NCBI RefSeq assembly: GCF_051401765.1
Contig: NW_027480595.1
Location: 310,001-374,000, forward strand
Direction of reading: 5' to 3'
From: Calliopsis andreniformis
Lineage: Eukaryota; Arthropoda; Insecta; Hymenoptera; Andrenidae
DNA length: 64,000 bases
This document shows positions 27,455-39,735 of this stretch, piece after piece. How positions within the stretch are numbered: the stretch's first letter is position 1; every line of letters starts with the position of its first letter. The position numbers and the translations under genes are program-made. Under the pieces are notes generated by a model. That model did no database searches and had not been told where the DNA came from. It saw nothing but the letters and a program-made list of their open reading frames with translations.

Positions 27455-28145
27455 GAGGATTGAGGATTGAAGATTGAGTATTGAGAATTGAAGGTTGAGG
27501 AGTGTGGATTGAGGATTGAGGATTGAGGATTGAAAATTGAGGATTGGAGACTGAGTGTTGAGGGTTGAATGATGAGAATTGATGTTTGTGGATAGAGATT
27601 TGAAGATAGCAGATTGAGTATTGAGTATTGAAAACTGTGAATTGATGATATTCTATTGAGGATTGAGGATTGACAACTGATTGTTGAGGACTGAGGGCTG
27701 AAGCTTGAGGATTCTGGATTGAGGATTCAGGATTGAGGTTTGAGGAGAGAGGACTGAGGATTGAGGATTGAGGATTGAGAATTGAGGATTGAGGATTGAG
27801 GATTGAAGATTGAGGATTGGCTGTTGAGGATTGAACATTGAGGATTGAGGATTGAGGTTTGAGGATTGAGGATTGAAGGTTGAATATTGATGAATGAAGA
27901 TTGAGGTTTGAGGATTGAGGGTTGTGGATTGAGAACGAGGTCTGAGGGTTGAGTGTTGATGCCTGAGGTCTGAGGATTGAGGATTGAGGATTGCGAACTG
28001 AGGATTGAGGATTGAGGATTGAAGATTGAGGATTGGGTACTGAGGAATGAAGAATGAGGATTGAAGAATGAAGATTGGGGATTGAGTATTGAGGATTGAG
28101 GATTGAATATTGAGTATTGAGGATTGAATATTGAGGATTGAGGAT
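27455..28145 (+). repeat. Duplication at offset 6,215, right copy
   Basis: Partner of 21,240-21,930 with very few differences (for example GAATGTTGAA becomes GAAGGTTGAA). It also overlaps the 1,013-bp tandem duplication, so this interval took part in at least two copying events. Confidence 0.86.
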
Positions 28146-28445
28146 TGAGGATTGAGGATTGAGGATGGAAGATTGAGTATTGAGGAATGAAGGTTGAGGA
28201 TTGAGGATTGATGATTGAGGATTGAGTATTGAGGATTGACGATTGAAGATTGAGGATTGAGGATTGAGGGTTGAGGATTGAGGGTTGAGGATTGAGGACG
28301 AGGACTGAGGGTTGAATATTTGTGTTTGAGGTCTGAGGGTTGAGGATTGAGGATTGAGAATTGAGGATTGAGGATTGAGGATTGAAGATTGAGGATTGGG
28401 TATTGAGGATTGAGGATTGAGGATTGAAGATTGAGGATAGGGTAT
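27814..28445 (+). repeat. 1,013-bp-spaced tandem duplication, unit 2
   Basis: Partner of 26,801-27,425, with a few substitutions and one added heptamer before GAGAATTGAGG near 28,340. Together with the flanks it yields the longest - strand open frame of the window (26679-28781, 700 codons), which I reject as a gene. Confidence 0.85.
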
Positions 28446-28524
28446 TGAGGATTGAAGAATGATGATTGAGGATTGAGGATTGAGGATTGAGGATTGAATA
28501 TTGAGTATTGAGGATTGAAGATCG

Positions 28525-28800
28525 ACTATTGAGTGTTGCGAATTGAGGATTGAGGGTTGGGGATTGAGGATTGAAGATTGAGTATTGAGGATTGAATGTT
28601 GAGGATTGTGGATTGAGGATTGAGGATTGAGGCTTGAATATTGTGGATTGGGGACTGAGTGTTGAGGGTTAAGTGATGAGAATTGATGTTTGTGGATAGA
28701 GATTTGAAGATTGCAGGTTGAGTATTGAGTATTGAAAACTGTGAAATCATGGTACTCTATTGAGGATTGAGGATGGACCACTGACTGTTGAGGACTGAGG
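28525..28800 (+). repeat. First B-type signature block (GTGAAATCATGG), 580-bp pair member 1
   Basis: GTGAAATCATGG at 28741 is the first B-type word in the window. The block is repeated 580 bp downstream. Both carry GGGTTAAGTGATG and GAGGCTTGAATATTG, which later B blocks lack, so these are an early branch of the B family. Confidence 0.83.
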
Positions 28801-29099
28801 GCTGAAGATTGAGGATTCAGGATTGAGGATTGAGGATTGAGGATTGAGGATTGAGGATTGAGGATTGAAGACTGAGGATCGGGTATTGATGATTGAACAT
28901 TGAGGATTGAGAATTGAGGATTGAGGATTGAGGATTGAGGATTGAAGTTTGAATATTGATGAATGACGATTGAGGATTGAGGATTGAAGGTCGTGGATTG
29001 AGGACGAGGACTGAGGGTTGAGTATTGATAATTGAGGCCTGAGGATTGAGGATTGAGGATTGCGAATTGAGGATTGAGGATTTAAGATTAAGGATTGGG

Positions 29100-29385
29100 T
29101 ATTGAGGATTGAAGATTGAGAATTGAGGATTGAGGACAGAGGATTGAGGATTGAAGATTGAGTATTGAGGATTGAAGGTTGAGGATTGTGGATTGAGGAT
29201 TGAGGATTGAGGCTTGAATATTGTGGATTGGGGAATGATTGTTGAGGGTTAAGTGATGAGAATTGATGTTTGTGGATAGAGATTTGAAGATTGCAGGTTG
29301 AGTATTGAGTATTGAAAACTGTGAAATCATGGTATTCTATTGAGGATTGAGGATGGATCACTGACTGTTGAGGACTGAGGGCTGA
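29100..29385 (+). repeat. B-type signature block, 580-bp pair member 2
   Basis: GTGAAATCATGG at 29321 follows member 1 by 580 bp. It reads GGATCACTGACTG where member 1 reads GGACCACTGACTG. The next B block is 13.6 kb away at 42925. Confidence 0.83.
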
Positions 29386-29959
29386 AGATTGAGGATTCAG
29401 GATTGAGGATTGAAGGTTGAGGATTGATTACTGAGGATTGAGGATTGAGGATTGAGGATTGAGGATTGAAGATTCAGTATTGACGATTGAAGATTGAGAA
29501 TTGAGGATTGAGGATTGAACATTGAGGACTGAGCGTTCAGGGTTGAGTGATGAGAATTGATGTTTCTGGATAGAGATTTGAAGATTGCAGATTGAGTATT
29601 GAGTATTGAAAACTGTGGATTGAGGATATTCTTTTGGGGATTGAGGATTGACAACTGATTGTTGAGGGCTGAGGGCTGAGGATTGAGGATGCAGGATTGA
29701 GGATTCAGAATTGAGATTTGAGGACTGAGGATTGAGGATTGAATATTGAGTATTGAGGATTGAAGATTAAGGATTGAGGATTGAGGATTGAGGATTGATA
29801 ATGAGGGCTGAGGTTTGAGGATTGAGGTTTGATGACTGTGGACTGAGGATTGAGGGTTGAGAATTGAGGATTGAGGATTAAGGATTGAAGATTGAGGATT
29901 GGGTATTGAGGATTGAAGAATGAGGATTGAGGATTGAGGATTGAGGATTGAGGATTGAG

Positions 29960-32900
29960 GATTGAAGATTGAGGATTGGGTATTGAGGATTGAAGAATAA
30001 GGGTTGAGGATTGAGGATTGAGGATTGAGGATTGAAGATTGACGATCGAGGATTGAGAATTGAGGATTGAGTATTGAGGATTGAGGATTGAAGATTGAGT
30101 ATTGAGGATTGAAGGTTGAGGATTGTGGATTGATGATTGAGGATTGAGGATTGAGGATTGAAGATTGAGGATTGGGTATTGCGGAATGAATATTGAGGAT
30201 TGAGGATTGAGGTTTCAGGATTGAGGATTGAGGACTGAAGATTAAATATTGATGATTGAAGATTGAGGATTGAGGATTGATGGTTGTGGATTGAGGACGA
30301 GGACTGAGGTTTCGGTATTGCTGTTTGAAGTCTGAGGATTGAGGGTTGAGGATTGAGGATTGAAGATTGAGGATTGGGTATTGAGGATTGAAGAATGAGG
30401 ATTGAGGATTGGGGGTTGAGGATTGAGGATTGAGGACTGAAGGTTCAGTATTGAGGATTGAAGATTGAGAATTGCGGATTGAGAATTGAACATTGAGGAC
30501 TGAGTGTTGAGGGTTGAGTGATGAGAATTGATGTTTGTGGATAGAGATTTGAAGATTGCAGATTGAGTATTGAGTATTGAAAGCTGTGAATTGCGCATAT
30601 TCTATTGAGGATTCAGGATTGTCAACTGATTGTTGAGTACTGAGAGCTGAAGATTGAGGATTCAGGATTGAGGATTCAGTTTTGAGGTTTGAGGACTGAG
30701 GATTGAGGACTGAAGATTGATTATTGAGGATTGAAGATTGAGGATTGAGGATTGAGGATTGAGGATTGAGGATTGAGGATGAGAGCTGTGCGTTGAGGAT
30801 TGAGGTTTGAGGGCTGAGGACTGAGGTATGAGGATTGAGAATTGGGGATTGAGGATTGAGTATTGAAGATTGAGGATTGGGTATTGAGGATTGAAGGATG
30901 AGGCTTGAGGATTGAGGATTGAGGATTGAGGATTGAAGATTGAGTATTGAGGTTTGAAGACTGACGATTGAGGGTAGAGGATTGAGGATTGAGGATTGAG
31001 GATTGATGTGTGAGTATTGAGGACTGAAGATTGCGGTTTGAGGTTTGAGGATTGAGGATTGAGGATTGAGGATTGAAGATTGAGGATTGGGGACTGAGTG
31101 TTGAGGGTTGAGTTATGAGGATTGATGTTTGTGGATAGATATTTGAAGATTGCAGATTGAGCATTGAGTATTGAAAACTGTGAATTGATGATATTCTATT
31201 GAGGATTGAGAATTGACAACTGATTGTTGAGGACTGAGGGCTGAAGATTGAGGATTCAGGATTGGGAATTCAGAATTGATGATTGAGGACTGAGGACTGA
31301 GGGTTGAAGATAGAGTATTGAGGATTGAAGATTGAGGATTAAGGATTGAGGATTGGGGATTGAGGATCTAGGACTGAAAATTGATTATTGAGGGTTGAAG
31401 ATTGGGGATTGAGGATTGAGGATTGAGAATTGAGAATTGAGGATAAGGACTGAGGGTTGAGGGTTGAGATTTGAGGAATGAGGATTGAGGATTGAGGATT
31501 GAAGATTGAGGATTGGGTATTGAGGATTGAACATTGAGGATTGAGGATTGAGGATCGAGGATTGAGGATTGAGGATTGAAGATTGAATATTGATGATTGT
31601 AGATTGAGGATTGAGGATTGAGTGTTGTGGATTGAGGACGAGGACTGAGGGATGAGTATTGATGTTTGAGGTCTGAGGATTGAGGATTGAGAATTGAGAT
31701 TTGAGGATTGATGATTGAGGATTGAAGATTGAGGATTGGGTATTGAGGATTGAAGAATGAGGACTGAGGATTTAGGATTGAGGATTGAGGATTGAAGATT
31801 GAGTATTGAGGACTGAAGATTGAGGATTGAGTATTGAGGATTGAGGATTGAGGATTGAGGATTGAGGATTGAGGATTGAGGATTGATGATTGAAGGTTGA
31901 GGATTGAGCATTGATGATTAAAGATTGAGTATTGAGGATTGAAGATTGAGGATTGATGATTGAGGATTGAGGATTGAGGATTGAGGATTGAGGATTGAGG
32001 ATTGAGGATTGTGGATTGAGTATTGAAGATTGAGGATTGATGACTGAGGATTGAGGATTGAGGATTGAGGATTGAGTATTGAGGACTGAGGATTGAAGAT
32101 TGAGGATTGAGGATTGAGGATTAAAGATTGAGAATTGAGGACTGAAGGTTGAGGATTGAGGATTGAGGATTGAACATTGAGGACTGAGTGTTGAGGGTTG
32201 AGTGATGAGAATTGGTTTGTGGATAGAGATTTGAAGATTCCAGATTGAGTATTGTGTATAGAAAACTGTGAATTGAGGATATTCTATTGAGGATTTAGGA
32301 TTGTCACCTGATTGTTGAGGACTGAGGGCTGAAGATTGAGGATTCACGATTGAGGAATCAGGTTTGAGGTTTGCGTACTGAGGATTGAGGATTGATGATT
32401 GAGGATTGAGGATTGAGGATTGAGGATCGAGGAATGGAGACTGAGGATTGGGTATTGCGGATTGAACATTGAGGATTGAGGATTGAGGATTGAGGATTGA
32501 GGATGAGAACTGAGGGTTGAGGATAGAGGTTTCAGGACTGAGGACTGACGATTGAGGATTGAGAATTGAGGATTGAGAATTGAACATTGAGGACTGAGTG
32601 TTGAGGGTTGAGTGATGAGTATTGATGTTTGTGGATAGAGATTTGAAGATTGCAGATTGAGTATTGAGTATTGAAAACTGTGAATTGAGTATCTTCTATT
32701 GAGGATTGGGGATTGACAACTGATTGTTGAGGACTTAGGGCTGAAGATTGAGGGTTCCGGATTGAGGATTCAGAATTGAAATTTGAGGACTGAGCATTGA
32801 GGTTTGAAGATTGAGTATTGAGGATTGAAGATTGAGAATTGAGGATTGAGGATTGAGGATTGAGGATGAGAACTGAGGGTTGAGGATAGAGGTTTGAGGA

Positions 32901-34815
32901 CTGAGGACTGACGATTGAGGATTGAGAATTGAGGATTGAGGATTGAGGGTTGAAGATTGAGGATTGGGTATTGAGGATTGAAGAATGAGGATTGAGGATT
33001 GAGGATTGAGGATTGAGGATTGAAGATTGAGTATTGAAGATTGAAGATTGGCGATCGAGGATTGAGAATTGAGGATTGAGTATTGAGGATTGAGCATTGA
33101 AGATTGTGTATTGAGGATTGAAGGTTGAGGATTGTGGATTGAGGATTGAGGATTGAGGATTGAATATTGAGGATTGGGGACTGAGTGTTGAGGGTTGAAT
33201 GATGAGAATTGATGTTTGTGGATAGAGGTTTGAAGATTGCAGATTGAGTATTGAGTATTGAAAACTGTGAATTGATTATATTCTATTGAAGATTGAGGGT
33301 TGACAACTGATTGTTGAGGACTGAGGGCTGAAGCTTGAGGATTCAGGATTGAGGATTCAGGATTGAGGTTTGAGGAGAGATGACTGAGGATTGAGGATTG
33401 AGGATTGAGAATTGAGGATTGAGGATTGAGGATTGAAGATTGAGGATTGGCTGTTGAGGATTGAACATCGAGGACTGAGGATTGAGGATTGAGGATTGAG
33501 GATTGAGGATTGAATGTTGAATATTGATGAATGAAGATTGAGGATTGAGGATTGAGGGTTGTGGATTGAGAACGAGGACTGAGGGATGAGTATTGATGTT
33601 TGAGGTCTGAGGATTGAGGATTGAGGATTGAGATTTGAGGATTGATGATTGAGGATTGAAGATTGAGGATTGGGTATTGAGGATTGAAGAATGAGGACTG
33701 AGGATTTAGGATTGAGGATTGAGGATTGAAGATTGAGTATTGAGGACTGAAGATTGAGGATTGAGTATTGAGGATTGAGGATTGAGGATTGAGGATTGAG
33801 GACTGAGGATTGAGGATTGATGATTGAAGGTTGAGGATTGAGGATTGATGATTAAAGATTGAGTATTGAGGATTGAAGATTGAGGATTGATGATTGAGGA
33901 TTGAGGATTGAGGATTGAGGATTGAGGATGGAGGATTGAGGATTGTGGATTGAGTATTGAAGATTGAGGATTGATGACTGAGGATTGAGGATTGAGGATT
34001 GAGGATTGAGTATTGAGGACTGAGGATTGAAGATTGAGGATTGAGGATTGAGGATTAAAGATTGAGTATTGAGGACTGAATGTTGAGGATTGAGGATTGA
34101 GGATTGAACATTGAGGACTGAGTGTTGAGGGTTGAGTGATGAGAATTGGTTTGTGGATAGAGATTTGAAGATTCCAGATTGAGTATTGTGTATAGAAAAC
34201 TGTGAATTGAGGATATTCTATTGAGGATTTAGGATTGTCACCTGATTGTTGAGGACTGAGGGCTGAAGATTGAGGATTCAGGATTGAGGAATCAGGTTTG
34301 AGGTTTGCGTACTGAGGATTGAGGATTGATGATTGAGGATTGAGGATTGAGGATTGAGGATCGAGGAATGAAGACTGAGGATTGGGTATTGCGGATTGAA
34401 CATTGAGGATTGAGGATTGAGGATTGAGGATTGAGGACTGAAGATTGAATATTGATGATTGAAGATTGAGGATTGAGGAATGATGGTTGTGGATTGAGGA
34501 CGAGGACTGGTGGCTGAGTATTGCTGTTTGAGGTCTGAGGATTGAGGATTGAGGATTGAGAATTGAGGATTGAGGATTGAGGATTGAGGATTGAAGATTG
34601 AGAATTGGGTGTTGAGGATTGAAGAATGAGGATTGAGGATTGAGGATTGAGGATTGAGGATTGAAGACTGAGTATTGAGGATTGAGTATTGAGTATTGAA
34701 GGTCTAGGGTTGACGATTGAGGATTGAGGATTGAGGATTGAGGATTGAGGATTGAGGATTGAGGATTGAAGATTGAGGATTCGGTATTGCGGAATGAACA
34801 TTGAGGATTGAGGAT
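29960..34815 (+). repeat. Segmental duplication of about 4.9 kb, copy 2
   Basis: Near-identical partner of 21,935-26,790. Private differences from copy 1 include GAGGTTTCGG for GAGGGTTCGG near 30,310 and GATTCACGATT for GATTCAGGATT near 32,345. The right flank continues as a longer GAATTGAGG-rich segment that is partly repeated at 38.4 kb. Confidence 0.92.
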
Positions 34816-35674
34816 TGAGGATTGAGGATTGAGAATTGAGGATTGAGGATTGAGGATTGAAGATTGAGGATTGGGTGTTGAGGATTGAAGAATGAGGATT
34901 GAGGATTGTGGATTGAGGGTTGAGGGTTGAAGATTGAGTATTGAGGATTGAAGATTGAGGATTGAGGATTGATGATTGAGGATTGAGGATTGAGGATTGA
35001 AGATTGAGGATTGGGTATTGCGGAATGAACATTGAGGATTGAGGATTGAGGATTTAGGATTGAGGATTGAGGACTGAAGATTAAATATTGATGATTGAAG
35101 ATTGAGGATTGAGGATTGATGGTTGTGGATTGAGGACGAGGACTGAGGGTTCAGTATTGCTGTTTGAAGTCTGAGGATTGAGGGTTGAGGATTGAGAATT
35201 GAGGAATGAGGATTGAGGATTGAAGATTGAGGATTGGGTATTGAGGATTGAAGAATGAGGATTGAGGATTGAGTGTTGAGGATTGAGGATTGAGGATTGA
35301 AGGTTCAGTATTGAGGATTGAAGATTGAGAATTGAGGATTGAGAATTGAACATTGAGGACTGAGTGTTGAGGGTTGAGTGATGAGTATTGATTTTTGTGG
35401 ATAGAGATTTGAAGATTGCAGATTAAGTATTGAGTATTGAAAACTGTGAATTGAGTATCTTCTATTGAGGATTGGGGATTGACAACTGATTGTTGAGGAC
35501 TTAGGGCTGAAGATTGAGGGTTCCGGATTGAGGATTCAGAATTGAAATTTGAGGACTGAGCATTGAGGTTTGAAGATTGAGTATTGAGGATTGAAGAATG
35601 AGGATTGGGGATTGAGTACTGAGGATTGAGGATTGAATATTGAGTATTGAGGATTGAATATTGAGGATTGAGGA

Positions 35675-38600
35675 TTGATGATTGAGGATTGAGGATTGAG
35701 GATTGAAGATTGAGGATTGGGTATTGCGGAATGAATATTGAGGATTGAGGATTGAGGTTTCAGGATTGAGGATTGAGGACTGAAGATTAAATATTGATGA
35801 TTGAAGATTGAGGATTGAGGATTGATGGTTGTGGATTGAGGACGAGGACTGAGGGTTCGGTATTGCTGTTTGAAGTCTGAGGATTGAGGGTTGAGGATTG
35901 AGGATTGAAGATTGAGGATTGGGTATTGAGGATTGAAGAATGAGGATTGAGGATTGGGGGTTGAGGATTGAGGATTGAGGATTGAAGGTTCAGTATTGAG
36001 GATTGAAGATTGAGAATTGCGGATTGAGAATTGAACATTGAGGACTGAGTGTTGAGGGTTGAGTGATGAGAATTGATGTTTGTGGATAGAGATTTGAAGA
36101 TTGCAGATTGAGTATTGAGTATTGAAAACTGTGAATTGCGCATATTCTATTGAGGATTCAGGATTGTCAACTGATTGTTGAGTACTGAGAGCTGAAGATT
36201 GAGGATTCAGGATTGAGGATTCAGAATTGAGGTTTGAGGACTGAGGATTGAGGACTGAAGATTGATTATTGAGGATTGAAGATTGATGATTGAGGATTGA
36301 GGATTGAGGATTGAGGATTGAGGATGAGAGCTGTGCGTTGAGGATTGAGGTTTGAGGGCTGAGGACTGAGGAATGAGGATTGAGAATTGGGGATTGAGGA
36401 TTGAGTATTGAAGATTGAGGATTGGGTATTGAGGATTGAAGGATGAGGCTTGAGGATTGAGGATTGAGGATTGAGGATTGAAGATTGAGTATTGAGGTTT
36501 GAAGACTGACGATTGAGGGTAGAGGATTGAGGATTGAGGATTGAGGATTGATGTGTGAGTATTGAGGACTGAAGATTGCGGTTTGAGGTTTGAGGATTGA
36601 GGATTGAGGATTGAGGATTGAAGATTGAGGATTGGGGACTGAGTGTTGAGGGTTGAGTTATGAGAATTGATGTTTGTGGATAGATATTCGAAGATTGCAG
36701 ATTGAGCATTGAGTATTGAAAACTGTGAATTGATGATATTCTATTGAGGATTGAGAATTGACAACTGATTGTTGAGGACTGAGGGCTGAAGATTGAGGAT
36801 TCAGGATTGGGAATTCAGAATTGATGATTGAGGACTGAGGACTGAGGGTTGAAGATAGAATATTGAGGATTGAAGATTGAGGATTAAGGATTGAGGATTG
36901 GGGATTGAGGATCTAGGACTGAAAATTGATTATTGAGGGTTGAAGATTGGGGATTGAGGATTGAGGATTGAGAATTGAGAATTGAGGATAAGGACTGAGG
37001 GTTGAGGGTTGAGATTTAAGGAATGAGGATTGAGGATTGAGGATTGAAGATTGAGGATTGGGTATTGAGGATTGAGGATCGAGGATTGAGGATTGAGGAT
37101 TGAAGATTGAATATTGATGATTGTAGATTGAGGATTGAGGATTGAGTGTTGTGGATTGAGGACGAGGACTGAGGGATGAGTATTGATGTTTGAGGTCTGA
37201 GGATTGAGGATTGAGGATTGAGATTTGAGGATTGATGATTGAGGATTGAAGATTGAGGATTGGGTATTGAGGATTGAAGAATGAGGACTGAGGATTTAGG
37301 ATTGAGGATTGAGGATTGAAGATTGAGTATTGAGGACTGAAGATTGAGGATTGAGTATTGAGGATTGAGGATTGAGGATTGAGGATTGAGGATTGAGGAT
37401 TGAGGATTGATGATTGAAGGTTGAGGATTGAGGATTGATGATTAAAGATTGAGTATTGAGGATTGAAGATTGAGGATTGATGATTGAGGATTGAGGATTG
37501 AGGATTGAGGATTGAGGATTGAGGATTGAGGATTGTGGATTGAGTATTGAAGATTGAGGATTGATGACTGAGGATTGAGGATTGAGGATTGAGGATTGAG
37601 TATTGAGGACTGAGGATTGAAGATTGAGGATTGAGGATTGAGGATTAAAGATTGAGTATTGAGGACTGAAGGTTGAGGATTGAGGATTGAGGATTGAACA
37701 TTGAGGACTGAGTGTTGAGGGTTGAGTGATGAGAATTGGTTTGTGGATAGAGATTTGAAGATTCCAGATTGAGTATTGTGTATAGAAAACTGTGAATTGA
37801 GGATATTCTATTGAGGATTTAGGATTGTCACCTGATTGTTGAGGACTGAGGGCTGAAGATTGAGGATTCAGGATTGAGGAATCAGGTTTGAGGTTTGCGT
37901 ACTGAGGATTGAGGATTGATGATTGAGGATTGAGGATTGAGGATTGAGGATCGAGGAATGAAGACTGAGGATTGGGTATTGCGGATTGAACATTGAGGAT
38001 TGAGGATTGAGGATTGAGGATTGAGGACTGAAGATTGAATATTGATGATTGAAGATTGAGGATTGAGGAATGATGGTTGTGGATTGAGGACGAGGACTGG
38101 TGGCTGAGTATTGCTGTTTGAGGTCTGAGGATTGAGGATTGAGGATTGAGAATTGAGGATTGAGGATTGAGGATTGAGGATTGAAGATTGAGAATTGGGT
38201 GTTGAGGATTGAAGAATGAGGATTGAGGATTGAGGATTGAGGATTGAGGATTGAAGACTGAGTATTGAGGATTGAGTATTGAGTATTGAAGGTCTAGGGT
38301 TGACGATTGAGGATTGAGGATTGAGGATTGAGGATTGAGGATTGAGGATTGAAGATTGAGGATTGGGTATTGCGGAATGAACATTGGGGATTGAGGATTG
38401 AGGATTGAGGATTGAGAATTGAGGATTGAGGATTGAGGATTGAAGATTGAGGATTGGGTGTTGAGGATTGAAGAATGAGGATTGAGGATTGAGGATTGAG
38501 GGTTGAGGGTTGAAGATTGAGTATTGAGGATTGAAGATTGAGGATTGAGGATTGATGATTGAGGATTGAGGATTGAGGATTGAAGATTGAGGATTGGGTA

Positions 38601-39735
38601 TTGCGGAATGAACATTGAGGATTGAGGATTGAGGATTGAGGATTGAGGATGAGAACTGAGGGTTGAGGATAGAGGTTTGAGGACTGAGGACTGACGATTG
38701 AGGATTGAGAATTGAGGATTGAGAATTGAACATTGAGGACTGAGTGTTGAGGGTTGAGTGATGAGTATTGATGTTTGTGGATAGAGATTTGAAGATTGCA
38801 GATTGAGTATTGAGTATTGAAAACTGTGAATTGAGTATCTTCTGTTGAGGATTGGGGATTGACAACTGATTGTTGAGGACTTAGGGCTGAAGATTGAGGG
38901 TTCCGGATTGAGGATTCAGAATTGAAATTTGAGGACTGAGCATTGAGGTTTGAAGATTGAGTATTGAGGATTGAAGATTGAGAATTGAGGATTGAGGATT
39001 GAGGATTGAGGATGAGAACTGAGGGTTGAGGATAGAGGTTTGAGGACTGAGGACTGACGATTGAGGATTGAGAATTGAGGATTGAGGATTGAGGGTTGAA
39101 GATTGAGGATTGGGTATTGAGGATTGAAGAATGAGGATTGAGGATTGAGGATTGAGGATTGAGGATTGAAGATTGAGTATTGAAGATTGAAGATTGGCGA
39201 TCGAGGATTGAGAATTGAGGATTGAGTATTGAGGATTGAGCATTGCAGATTGTGTATTGAGGATTGAAGGTTGAGGATTGTGGATTGAGGATTGAGGATT
39301 GAGGATTGAATATTGAGGATTGGGGACTGAGTGTTGATGGTTGAATGATGAGAATTGATGTTTGTGGATAGAGGTTTGAAGATTGCAGATTGAGTATTGA
39401 GTATTGAAAACTGTGAATTGATAATATTCTATTGAAGATTGAGGGTTGACAACTGATTGTTGAGGACTGAGGGCTGAAGCTTGAGGATTCAGGATTGAGG
39501 ATTCAGGATTGAGGTTTGAGGAGAGATGACTGAGGATTGAGGATTGAGGATTGAGAATTGAGGATTGAGGATTGAGGATTGAAGATTGAGGATTGGCTGT
39601 TGAGGATTGAACATCGAGGACTGAGGATTGAGGATTGAGGATTGAGGATTGAGGATTGAATGTTGAATATTGATGAATGAAGATTGAGGATTGAGGATTG
39701 AGGGTTGTGGATTGAGAACGAGGACTGAGGGTTGA
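35675..39735 (+). repeat. Mosaic third copy of the 4.9-kb segment
   Basis: From about 35,675 this matches copy 1 at offset 13,570, then 13,549 after a 21-bp loss (three heptamers) near 37,066. Near 37,980 it switches from the 24.4-kb continuation to the 26.35-kb continuation. Around 38,360-38,600 it follows the right flank of copy 2. From about 38,640 it returns to the 24.5-25.5-kb track at offset 14,171 (TTCCGG 24730/38901, GAGAGATG 25350/39521). These switches fall inside paralogous signature blocks, as expected of unequal exchange or gene conversion. Confidence 0.82.

Noticed and set aside
26679..28781. 700-codon - strand open frame as a protein gene
   Set aside because: The frame exists because AATCCTC has no stop in any frame. 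The peptide is a plain seven-residue cycle with satellite-like variation, its ATG comes from a chance heptamer variant, other frames overlap it, and no ribosome binding site, signal peptide or domain is visible.
21935..34815. Transposon or IS element causing the duplications
   Set aside because: The duplicated segments have no terminal inverted repeats, target-site duplications or transposase. Their edges fall within matching heptamers, as expected of unequal exchange.
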